Shown here: positions 57,335 to 64,000 of the stretch, in pieces
How positions within the stretch are numbered: position 1 is the first letter of the stretch
Layout: each line of letters opens with the position of its first letter
Assembly (NCBI GenBank): GCA_002559145.1
Contig: NTXX01000001.1
Span: forward strand, 174,711-238,710
Reading direction: 5' to 3'
Source of the DNA: Bacillus sp. AFS006103
Lineage (GTDB): Bacteria; Bacillota; Bacilli; Bacillales; Cytobacillaceae
DNA: 64,000 bases
Translations under genes and position numbers: made by a program
The notes under the pieces: generated by a model
Seen by the model: only the letters and a program-made list of their open reading frames with translations
What the model was told of the DNA's origin: nothing
The model's database searches: none

Positions 57335-59977
57335 TTATCCTCTTAATTCTTTAATTCGCGCTTCGACGATTGCTCTCTTCTCGCGGTAATCATTTTCTTT
57401 GGCACGCTCTTCAGCTACGACACTTTCTGGTGCCTTTTTCATAAAGCCTTCGTTACTTAATTTCTTCTGAACTCTGTCTACTTCTTTATTCAAACGGTCA
57501 AATTCTTTTTCGAGACGGGCAATTTCTTCATCAATGTTAATCAAGCCTTCAAGCGGCAGAATGATCTCTATACCAGTGATGACTGCAGTCATTGCTTTAT
57601 CAGGAGTTTCCAGGGCAATACCCATTTGTAATTCTTCTGGATTACAGAAGCGTTCAATATAGCTGCGATTATTCTCAAGCGATTTAAGAATTGTTTCATC
57701 CTTTGCTTTAACAAGCATTTTGATTTTCTTACTCATTGGCGTATTTACTTCAGCACGAATATTCCGTACGGAACGAATCATTTCAACCAGCAGTTTCATT
57801 TCTTGGGCTGCTTGGTCATCAGATAGAGCTGAATTTACTTCTGGCCACTTCGCTGTCGTAATCGACTCCCCTTGGTGTGGAAGGTTCTGCCAAATTTCCT
57901 CGGTGATAAATGGCATGAATGGATGCAATAAACGCATTGTTTGATCTAAAACATGAGCAAGAATCGAACGAGTGGTTTTCTTCGCTCCTACATCTTCACC
58001 ATATAACGGCAATTTCGCCATTTCAATATACCAATCACAGAAGTCATCCCAGATGAAGTTGTATAGAGCACGGCCCACTTCACCAAATTCATAGCGATCA
58101 GAAAGTCTTGTTACATGCTCAATTGTTTCATTTAAGCGTGTTAAAATCCATTTGTCGGCAACTGATTTTTCGCCGCTGAAATCAATTTCTTCGTAGGTCA
58201 TCCCGTCCATATTCATTAATGCAAAACGAGATGCATTCCAAATCTTATTGGCAAAGTTCCAAGTCGATTCTACTTTTTCAAAGCTGAAGCGTAAATCCTG
58301 ACCCGGAGAGCTTCCTGTTGAAAGGAAATATCTTAGGGCATCGGCACCGTACTTTTCGATCACATCCATTGGATCTACGCCATTTCCAAGCGACTTACTC
58401 ATTTTACGACCTTGTTCATCACGAACGAGACCATGGATGAGAACATCTTTAAACGGACGCTCGCCTGTAAACTCGATGCTTTGGAAAATCATTCTTGATA
58501 CCCAGAAGAAGATGATATCATAGCCCGTTACTAATACATCAGTTGGGAAGTAACGTTTGAAATCGGCTGCTTCTGTATCAGGCCAGCCCATCGTTGAAAA
58601 CGGCCATAATGCAGAGCTAAACCATGTATCCAGTACGTCTTTATCTTGTTCCCAGTTCTCAGCATCTGCAGGTGCCTCTGTTCCAACATATATTTCACCA
58701 GTTTGCTTGTGGTACCAAGCAGGAATTCGGTGCCCCCACCAAAGCTGTCTTGAAATACACCAATCGCGGATATTCTCCATCCAACGCAGATAGGTTTTTT
58801 CAAACCGATCGGGGACAAAGTTTACTTTTTCTTCTTTGTTTTGTAAGGCAATTGCTTCATCGGCGAGCGGCTGCATTTTAACAAACCATTGTGTGGAAAG
58901 ATACGGTTCAACAACGGCACCGCTGCGTTCAGAGTGACCTACGGAATGCGGATGCTCTTCAATTTTGAAAAGTACGCCTTGTTCCTGCAAGTCTTTGACG
59001 ATTTGCTTACGGCATTCAAAACGGTCAAGTCCTTTATACTTGCCAGCTTTATCGTTCATCGAACCGTCTTCGTTCATAACAAGAACTCGCTCTAGATTAT
59101 GACGATTACCGACTTCAAAATCGTTCGGATCATGTGCCGGGGTAATTTTTACGGCACCAGATCCGAAGTCCATATCGACATAGTCATCACCGACGATTGG
59201 AATTTCACGGCCGACGATTGGCAGAATCACCGTTTTACCAATCAGGTGCTTATAACGATCGTCTTCAGGGTGAACGGCAACCGCAGTATCACCAAGCATC
59301 GTTTCTGGACGAGTTGTTGCAACCTCGATATGTCCAGAACCATCGGCAAGCGGATAACTCATATGATAAAAAGCTCCTTGAACATCTTTATAGATAACTT
59401 CAATGTCTGAGAGAGCTGTTTTCGTGGACGGATCCCAGTTGATAATATATTCCCCGCGGTAGATGAGATCTTTTTTATAAAGGGTAACAAACACCTCTTT
59501 AACCGCATCAGATAAGCCTTCATCAAGCGTGAAACGCTCACGGCTGTAATCTAAACCTAAGCCTACCTTAGACCACTGCTGACGGATATGGGAAGCATAC
59601 TCTTCCTTCCACTTCCATGTTTCCTCAACGAATTTTTCTCGCCCTAAATCGTAGCGGCTTTTGCCTTCGCTGCGAAGTTTTTCTTCCACCTTCGCTTGAG
59701 TGGCAATCCCGGCATGGTCCATCCCTGGTAACCAAAGAACGTCATACCCCTGCATCCGTTTCATGCGTGTCACGATGTCTTGAAGGGTCGTATCCCAGGC
59801 ATGGCCTAAATGAAGTTTCCCAGTTACGTTTGGCGGCGGGATAACAACCGTATATGGCTCTTTGCCTTCATCATTTTTAGCTTCAAAAAACTTACCTTTT
59901 AGCCACCATTCATAGCGACCTTTTTCAATCGTTTGCGGGTCGTATTTCGTAGGCATTGTTAATTCCTTTGTTTCCAT
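57335..59977 (-). CDS. valS: Valyl-tRNA synthetase
   Basis: ValRS charges tRNA-Val. 880 residues, class I: HIGH motif as HLGH at 56-59 ([14 protein letters not shown]), the editing (CP1) domain in the middle, KMSKS intact ([11 protein letters not shown], about residue 525), anticodon-binding domain, and a C-terminal coiled coil ([20 protein letters not shown]). GGAGGAA before the ATG. Expression should be controlled by the T-box leader at 60009-60270. Confidence 0.99.
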   Translation of the reverse strand: METKELTMPTKYDPQTIEKGRYEWWLKGKFFEAKNDEGKEPYTVVIPPPNVTGKLHLGHAWDTTLQDIVTRMKRMQGYDVLWLPGMDHAGIATQAKVEEKLRSEGKSRYDLGREKFVEETWKWKEEYASHIRQQWSKVGLGLDYSRERFTLDEGLSDAVKEVFVTLYKKDLIYRGEYIINWDPSTKTALSDIEVIYKDVQGAFYHMSYPLADGSGHIEVATTRPETMLGDTAVAVHPEDDRYKHLIGKTVILPIVGREIPIVGDDYVDMDFGSGAVKITPAHDPNDFEVGNRHNLERVLVMNEDGSMNDKAGKYKGLDRFECRKQIVKDLQEQGVLFKIEEHPHSVGHSERSGAVVEPYLSTQWFVKMQPLADEAIALQNKEEKVNFVPDRFEKTYLRWMENIRDWCISRQLWWGHRIPAWYHKQTGEIYVGTEAPADAENWEQDKDVLDTWFSSALWPFSTMGWPDTEAADFKRYFPTDVLVTGYDIIFFWVSRMIFQSIEFTGERPFKDVLIHGLVRDEQGRKMSKSLGNGVDPMDVIEKYGADALRYFLSTGSSPGQDLRFSFEKVESTWNFANKIWNASRFALMNMDGMTYEEIDFSGEKSVADKWILTRLNETIEHVTRLSDRYEFGEVGRALYNFIWDDFCDWYIEMAKLPLYGEDVGAKKTTRSILAHVLDQTMRLLHPFMPFITEEIWQNLPHQGESITTAKWPEVNSALSDDQAAQEMKLLVEMIRSVRNIRAEVNTPMSKKIKMLVKAKDETILKSLENNRSYIERFCNPEELQMGIALETPDKAMTAVITGIEIILPLEGLINIDEEIARLEKEFDRLNKEVDRVQKKLSNEGFMKKAPESVVAEERAKENDYREKRAIVEARIKELRG

Positions 59978-60008
59978 TTAAAAATTCCTCCTTTGGTTCC
60001 TTTTCCAT

Positions 60009-60270
60009 AATAAAAACCCCATTCGTCATAAAAGGACGAATGGAGTTTGCTTCGCGGTACCACCTTTTTTCCAATCAAAAAAAACTGATTGGCACTTATG
60101 TAAATAACGGATTTAGTCCGTCTTCAACTAATAGGATTCTTTCAATCCGTTCGCAGAAGAAGCTCGTGGGCGACCTTCCGACTTTCTGCTTAGGAAATCT
60201 TCCAGCTAGTGATTTCCCTCTCTTTAAGCAGGTTGACATCGTACTCTTCCCTGTCGTTGCTTTTTTTTAA
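60009..60270 (-). ncRNA. T-box riboswitch controlling valS
   Basis: The minus strand holds the T-box sequence AGGTGGTACCGCG (60053-60065), just before a terminator hairpin CCATTCGTC/GACGAATGG (60019-60043) with a T-run. The alternative antiterminator would pair with the T-box. Upstream Stem I elements include AGAGTACG and GAAGGTCG; the GTC triplet at 60172-60174 is the likely Val specifier (codon GUC). Uncharged tRNA-Val would allow readthrough into valS. Confidence 0.93.
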
Positions 60271-60285
60271 TTAAATTATATTGTA

Positions 60286-60315
60286 ATACTACCGAAAAAA
60301 AGGGTTTGACGTCAA
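60286..60315 (-). promoter_or_regulatory. Candidate sigma-A promoter of the valS leader
   Basis: TTGACG, 18 bases, TAGTAT on the minus strand just upstream of the T-box leader. TTGACGTCAA around the -35 is palindromic. Confidence 0.5.
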
Positions 60316-60419
60316 TAATGATAACCACTTTTTTTATTTTTTATACTATATGCATGGTTTTTGGAGAATTCTCCGCACTTGTGGAATATACATAAATTAA
60401 ATAATGAGGGGGGTTGTCG

Positions 60420-60614
60420 GTGAAAAGAAACAATTTCCAAAAATTTAAATACCAACCCTGGTTTAGAACTTGTCGGAGAGTATGCGGTCAGTTAATTATT
60501 CCATTTGTGATCTTTCAATTTCTTCGAACACTAATCATACCTACGTTCATTGATATATTGTTGTTAACGGTGTTTGTTGCAATCGCGGTATCACTATATT
60601 TTGAAATCGTTTAA
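60420..60614 (+). CDS. Small membrane protein between valS and ysxE (YszA-like)
   Basis: A 64-residue basic N-terminus (KRNNFQKFKYQPW) with two hydrophobic stretches (LIIPFVIFQFLRTLIIP and IDILLLTVFVAIAVSLY). B. subtilis has a 66-residue hypothetical yszA at about this place, so I think it is the counterpart; function unknown. GAGGGGGG lies just upstream; the GTG at 60420 (or TTG at 60414) is the start. Its terminator follows at once. Divergent from valS. Confidence 0.7.
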   Translation: MKRNNFQKFKYQPWFRTCRRVCGQLIIPFVIFQFLRTLIIPTFIDILLLTVFVAIAVSLYFEIV

Positions 60615-60659
60615 GGAGCCCATTTTGCAGATAACTACTGCGGCTGGGCTCCTTCTTTT
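60613..60659 (+). terminator. Terminator of the small yszA-like gene
   Basis: A 10-bp stem AAGGAGCCCA with TGGGCTCCTT plus an inner GCAG/CTGC, then CTTTTG. The yszA-like stop and the ysxE 3' end both lie inside it. The minus strand lacks a T-run, so it acts on plus. Confidence 0.75.
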
Positions 60660-61681
60660 GCTGCTGCGGTGGCGGCAGCTTGGGCATCCATTTCGGTCAT
60701 TCTCATTACGACATACTCGGAGTTTTTCAAATGCCAGTAGCGGTGCTGCAGCTGACGGACATATTTTAATTCATTCTTTGGACGAGACTTTCGGTAGTAA
60801 CTTTCTGCGACTTGAATAATGGGAATTGGAAGTGCTAAATAGCTGTAGAATAATAACTTTTCATCTTCTTTAAACGGAAAGTATTTAAAATAGTGATATA
60901 CCCAGTCAATCGCTGTGTCGCTTCGCTTCGGATTGGTATTTAAGGCACGTGATAAATATGGCAGGAGGTCATGGATAGGTGAGCCATAACGAGCATTCTC
61001 AAAGTTGATAAAAAAGCCGTATCCTTTGTCATCGTACAAGAAATGCTCGGATGACAATTTCCCATGCGTAATGACCATACGGGCCTTTTCGTTATCCTTT
61101 GTTTTTTCATACCATTCTTCAAATTTCGTTTTCGAAAACCTGAGCGCTTGGCTGATTTCATTGTAATAGAGGCAATATAACAATTCAAACGGCGACATAT
61201 AGGTCTTTTTTTCACATTCGTCGATGAAGCCATCAAGGAATTCCTGTTGCTTTTCATGCTGTTGTATCGTCTTTTCATAATGCTCGGTTCGTTCTTCTTT
61301 GTTCATTTCAATTTCCTTGGCGGAAAGCGTATGAAGACGTGCAAGTTCGCGAAAGAGCTGATGGTTTTTTTGCTGACGGTCTTCCTTCTGCTCATTCGAC
61401 ATCCATGGCATTAAATAATAAAGATAATCGTTGTGCAAGACCGCATACCTGCCGTCCATCGTCGGGTAAATAGGGACAATGCGGTTATACCCCTTTTGGT
61501 ACAGAAGATGAACGTGGCGAATGAAGTCAGTCCCGGTCTTGGGATCGATTTTTTTTAAAGCAAAATTCCCTTTGTTTGAATAAACCTTTAGGACACTGCC
61601 GAAATCCTCCACAAAATAAGGCTCGACAAGGTAATTTTTTAAGATGGGTGTAAGTGTTTCTATATGATTCGAGTTACTCAC
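60635..61681 (-). CDS. ysxE: Spore coat-associated pseudokinase YsxE
   Basis: YsxE is a CotS-family spore protein, in B. subtilis linked to spoVID and needed for coat assembly. The kinase fold is recognisable, but the catalytic HGD motif reads THGKLSSEH (Asp to Lys) and the metal IDFD reads FINFENARYG (Asp to Asn), so it should lack kinase activity and act as a structural protein. 348 residues; Ala-rich C-terminus. It precedes the yszA-like gene convergently and follows spoVID by 109 bases on the same strand. Confidence 0.9.
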   Translation of the reverse strand: MSNSNHIETLTPILKNYLVEPYFVEDFGSVLKVYSNKGNFALKKIDPKTGTDFIRHVHLLYQKGYNRIVPIYPTMDGRYAVLHNDYLYYLMPWMSNEQKEDRQQKNHQLFRELARLHTLSAKEIEMNKEERTEHYEKTIQQHEKQQEFLDGFIDECEKKTYMSPFELLYCLYYNEISQALRFSKTKFEEWYEKTKDNEKARMVITHGKLSSEHFLYDDKGYGFFINFENARYGSPIHDLLPYLSRALNTNPKRSDTAIDWVYHYFKYFPFKEDEKLLFYSYLALPIPIIQVAESYYRKSRPKNELKYVRQLQHRYWHLKNSEYVVMRMTEMDAQAAATAAAKEGAQPQ

Positions 61682-61706
61682 GAGAACTCAACTCACTTTC
61701 AAATTT

Positions 61707-61728
61707 AAAAGCGGTAGCGCCCGATTAG
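61707..61728 (+). repeat. 5' fragment of dispersed repeat
   Basis: AAAAGCGGTAGCGCCCGATT matches the first 20 bases of the element at 5821 with a few changes; the remainder is missing. It sits in the leader of ysxE, 26 bases before its start. Confidence 0.55.
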
Positions 61729-61744
61729 TATGTTTGGGCGGTCT

Positions 61745-61786
61745 TAAAAAGAAGGTGAGCAGGTCAAAGTAACCCGCTCATCCTTT
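61745..61786 (-). terminator. Terminator after spoVID
   Basis: A stem of about 13 bp with one bulge and one mismatch (61752-61764 with 61772-61785), 7-base loop and TTTTTAA on minus, just past the spoVID stop. So ysxE may need its own promoter or partial readthrough. Confidence 0.75.
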
Positions 61787-61790
61787 TATA

Positions 61791-62897
61791 TTATTTTTTT
61801 GCCATGCTGTTAGGGATATATAATACTTGACCTTCAAATATATCTTGACTGAGTTCAAGATTGTTGACACGAAGAAGGTTTTGAATTGAAACATCATACC
61901 GGTCTGCCACGCTGTTAACGGTATCACCCTTTTGGACGATACAAACTTTTACTTTTGCCTGAGCAGAACTTTCATCCTTCCGAGCGAAAAATTCAGTTAA
62001 TGTCATACTTTTCTTTTTAGGTGCTTTTTTCTTTTTCACATTCTTTGCTGGTGCCGCTTCGTGTGAGGAACTTTCCTCTACTTCATGAACTTCCTCTTCA
62101 AACTGAATAGTCGGAGTGGGAGCAGGCTCCACTTCTGTAACTTGCTCTGGTGCCGCTTCTGGCTGGCTTCCTTCACTTCTTGCTTCTTCATATTCCCAGG
62201 ATGGCTGGGTAGATTCTTCCTCTTCGTCTTCCTGTGGTTGATAATTGAAGGTCGGAAATTTCGGTAAAATTTCCACACTCTCTTCTTCTTGAGGCTTTCT
62301 TGCTTCAGCTTCAAACAAGAAATTATCCTGGTAATTGCTTTGAACTGATGCTAGTTCCACTTCAATTTCCTCGGCATCTTCGTCTACGTTCTCAAGATCC
62401 GTACGAGAGATCACCTCAATTTCCACAGCTTCATCCTGCGGTTGTTGCTGTTTCTGTTGTTGCTGCTCAGTTCCATATAGGCCGCTAATGGTCAGGTCAG
62501 CTGCTAGCTTAAGACAGCTGCGCTCAGGAATCGAATAATCAAAGGATTCGACGAGGACATCAATATCGTAGATACTTTGAATCCGATTATTTGGAATGGT
62601 GATATCGACTGGGAATCGATGTGAAAATTCACAGATTCCTCCCTCTTGTGCATCGACCCTCTCCACAAACTTTTGCGATGTTACACCTTCATCTTCATTT
62701 TCATTATTAGGTTCGTAACTTTTATATTCGCCAGTGAGTTCGAGCGAACCTCTTATGGTTACGTACTGATCGTTTTCTTGGATTGTAATGTCCGGGTCTA
62801 GAGAAATGGAAACAAGCTCTTCGACTTCCTGTCCTTTTCTAAACCACAATGACTCCTCCAAAGAAAATCGTAGGCACGATTGATTCTCCTGAGACAA
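61791..62897 (-). CDS. spoVID: Spore coat encasement protein SpoVID
   Basis: SpoVID drives spreading of the coat around the spore and binds SafA, also encoded in this window. N-terminal domain (about 1-140) is the conserved SpoVID beta-domain (LRFSLEESLWFRKGQEVEEL). A long acidic Glu/Gln/Pro-rich linker (about 145-285) follows, then a basic KKKKAPKKKS patch and a C-terminal LysM domain (about 315-365, QKGDTVNSVADRYDV). TTG start with AAAGGAGGAG upstream. 368 residues, shorter than B. subtilis SpoVID (575), mostly through the linker. Confidence 0.93.
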   Translation of the reverse strand: MSQENQSCLRFSLEESLWFRKGQEVEELVSISLDPDITIQENDQYVTIRGSLELTGEYKSYEPNNENEDEGVTSQKFVERVDAQEGGICEFSHRFPVDITIPNNRIQSIYDIDVLVESFDYSIPERSCLKLAADLTISGLYGTEQQQQKQQQPQDEAVEIEVISRTDLENVDEDAEEIEVELASVQSNYQDNFLFEAEARKPQEEESVEILPKFPTFNYQPQEDEEEESTQPSWEYEEARSEGSQPEAAPEQVTEVEPAPTPTIQFEEEVHEVEESSSHEAAPAKNVKKKKAPKKKSMTLTEFFARKDESSAQAKVKVCIVQKGDTVNSVADRYDVSIQNLLRVNNLELSQDIFEGQVLYIPNSMAKK

Positions 62898-62946
62898 AGC
62901 GACTCCTCCTTTCGTTTCCTTTACGCAAAATCACTATGTCAATTAC

Positions 62947-62976
62947 ACAATATGAAGCAGAGCCTTTATTTATGAT
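62947..62976 (-). promoter_or_regulatory. Candidate sigma-E promoter of spoVID
   Basis: ATCATAAA, 14 bases, CATATTGT on minus, about 50 bases before the TTG start. A loose match to the sigma-E pattern; B. subtilis spoVID is sigma-E dependent. Confidence 0.4.
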
Positions 62977-63028
62977 AAAAAACATAGTTTAGCGAAGAAA
63001 AGAATCGGGTTTTTGGGAAAGGGTGGGT

Positions 63029-63148
63029 GGATTCCGCCAAGTTGCGTAGGAATTCCGCCGAATTCCTTCGTTATTCCGCCAAACCAGGCTGGATTCCGCC
63101 AACTTTTATATTTATTCCGCCAAACCCCGGAGGAATTCCGCCAAACCT
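63029..63148. repeat. Array of ~21-bp degenerate tandem units (array 3)
   Basis: Six units share the plus-strand core ATTCCGCCAA, spaced 19-23 bases, with variable spacers of differing base content. It lies between the hemL terminators and the spoVID promoter. A 60-codon plus-strand ORF crossing it (reading IPP repeats) is a repeat artefact. The rest of the 366-base gap holds the terminators and promoter only. Confidence 0.82.
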
Positions 63149-63173
63149 CATTTTCAAGCTAAGCCCCAAATAT

Positions 63174-63198
63174 AAAAAAGCCAGTCCCCAGACTGGCT
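63174..63198 (-). terminator. Second terminator after hemL
   Basis: A perfect 8-bp stem AGCCAGTC with GACTGGCT, 4-base loop, then TTTTTTATA on minus. Confidence 0.82.
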
Positions 63199-63223
63199 CA
63201 ACTCACTAAGTTTCTAACCATAC

Positions 63224-63250
63224 AAAAAACACCCACCAAATAGGTGGGTG
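63224..63250 (-). terminator. First terminator after hemL
   Basis: A perfect 8-bp stem CACCCACC with GGTGGGTG, 5-base loop and six T residues on minus, 13 bases past hemL. Two terminators in a row here. Confidence 0.88.
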
Positions 63251-63263
63251 CCTGACACCGAAA

Positions 63264-64000
63264 TTATTTAAGCTTTGAGAAGGCAATTTCTGCTGCACGG
63301 ATTGTCTTTTCAATGTCCTCATCAGAATGCTCTGTAGACAGGAACAATCCTTCGAACTGTGATGGTGGTAAGAAGATACCTTGGTCTGCCATTTCACGAT
63401 AATAGGCTGCAAAGAACTCTAAATTAGATGATCTTGCTACCTCATAATTAATGACATTTTCATTGGTAAAGAAGAAGCCAATCATTGAACCTGCTCGGTT
63501 AAATGTTATTGGAATATTATATTTTTCAGCCGCAGCCTTAAAGCCTTTTTCCAATAAATCACCTTTACGGATAAATTCCTCGTAATGGGCTGGTGTTAAT
63601 TGGCTTAATGTTTCATAACCAGCTGTCATGGCAAGTGGGTTACCGGAAAGAGTTCCTGCTTGGTAAATCGGACCGCTTGGAGCAATTTGCTTCATGATTT
63701 CCGCTTTACCGCCGTACGCACCGACAGGAAGTCCGCCGCCGATTACTTTACCAAGACAAGTAATATCAGGAGTGATATTGAAATAGCCCTGGGCACAATT
63801 GTAACCAACACGGAAGCCGGTCATTACCTCATCAAAAATGAGCAATGCGCCGTTAGCCGTAGTAATTTCACGCAGACCTTCTAAGAAACCTGGAAGCGGT
63901 GGGACTAGACCCATATTTCCGGCAACAGGCTCGACAATAATACATGCGATATCTTCTCCGAATTGTTCAAAAGCAAACTTCACGCTCTCAAGGTCATTGT
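63264..64000 (-). CDS. hemL: Glutamate-1-semialdehyde 2,1-aminomutase (5' end cut off by window)
   Basis: HemL converts glutamate-1-semialdehyde to 5-aminolevulinate for haem. Only the C-terminal 245 or so residues lie in the window. They include the PLP-fold [29 protein letters not shown], and the PLP lysine in [17 protein letters not shown]. The frame is open to the window edge, so the N-terminal part is simply outside; the ATG at 63983 is internal. B. subtilis has hemL next to spoVID, as here. Confidence 0.97.
   Translation of the reverse strand, partial: NDLESVKFAFEQFGEDIACIIVEPVAGNMGLVPPLPGFLEGLREITTANGALLIFDEVMTGFRVGYNCAQGYFNITPDITCLGKVIGGGLPVGAYGGKAEIMKQIAPSGPIYQAGTLSGNPLAMTAGYETLSQLTPAHYEEFIRKGDLLEKGFKAAAEKYNIPITFNRAGSMIGFFFTNENVINYEVARSSNLEFFAAYYREMADQGIFLPPSQFEGLFLSTEHSDEDIEKTIRAAEIAFSKLK

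Noticed and set aside
63027..63209. 60-codon plus-strand ORF with repeated IPP
   Set aside because: Reads through array 3 and into the hemL terminator; a repeat artefact.

Overview
The window is chromosomal DNA from a low-to-moderate GC, endospore-forming Bacillaceae (Bacillus/Neobacillus-like). The evidence is gene order: read from the right edge on the minus strand it runs hemL, spoVID, ysxE, valS, folC, comC, spoIIB, maf, radC, mreBCD, minCD, spoIVFAB, rng, rplU-prp-rpmA, spo0B, obg, pheB, pheA, niaR/nifS/nad, safA, bofC, ruvAB, queA, tgt, yajC, spoVB, comN, secDF, recJ, apt, relA, dtd. This is the order I know from the hemL-to-relA arm of Bacillus chromosomes. No tRNA, rRNA, insertion sequence, prophage or CRISPR array was seen.

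Layout. 1-8.7 kb: stringent response and nucleotide genes (dtd, relA, apt, recJ), secDF, comN. 8.8-17 kb: spoVB on plus, a DUF421 protein, a small membrane protein with an apparent ATC start, then yajC-tgt-queA-ruvB-ruvA and bofC. 17-26.4 kb: spore lipoprotein, a kinase-fold protein and a repeat-expanded SafA, then NAD synthesis (nadA-nadC-nadB) divergent from nifS-niaR, with a NiaR-type operator between. 26.4-41.3 kb: pheA, pheB, obg, spo0B, the L27/Prp/L21 operon with its leader, rng, spoIVFB/FA, minDC, mreDCB, radC, maf, spoIIB. 41.4-55.7 kb: the accessory highlight, a complete Gram-positive type IV pilus locus. 55.8-64 kb: folC, valS with a T-box leader, a yszA-like small gene, ysxE, spoVID and the 3' part of hemL.

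The main system is the type IV pilus locus (41,439-53,888). A minus-strand operon encodes an acidic membrane protein of unknown function, a VanW/G5 wall protein, PilB, PilT, PilC, a major pilin, the prepilin peptidase, PilM, PilN and PilO. Three minor-pilin-like genes follow on the plus strand, and a membrane GAF-GGDEF diguanylate cyclase sits convergent to them. PilB has an N-terminal MshEN-type domain of the c-di-GMP-binding kind, so assembly and its second messenger may be encoded side by side. The locus surrounds the prepilin peptidase at exactly the place where B. subtilis keeps a lone comC between folC and spoIIB. PilN, PilO and the VanW/G5 protein each carry a Ser/Thr/Asn/Gln-rich linker.

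Non-coding structure: three intergenic arrays of degenerate ~21-bp units sharing an ATTCCGC-like core (16.1, 57.1 and 63.0 kb) each lie just downstream of an intrinsic terminator and in the 5' flank of the next operon. A separate dispersed element (one ~150-bp copy and three fragments) supplies the last codons and stop of dtd in one copy. Many intrinsic terminators and several sigma-A- or sigma-E-like promoters are visible by eye; promoter calls are inferences.
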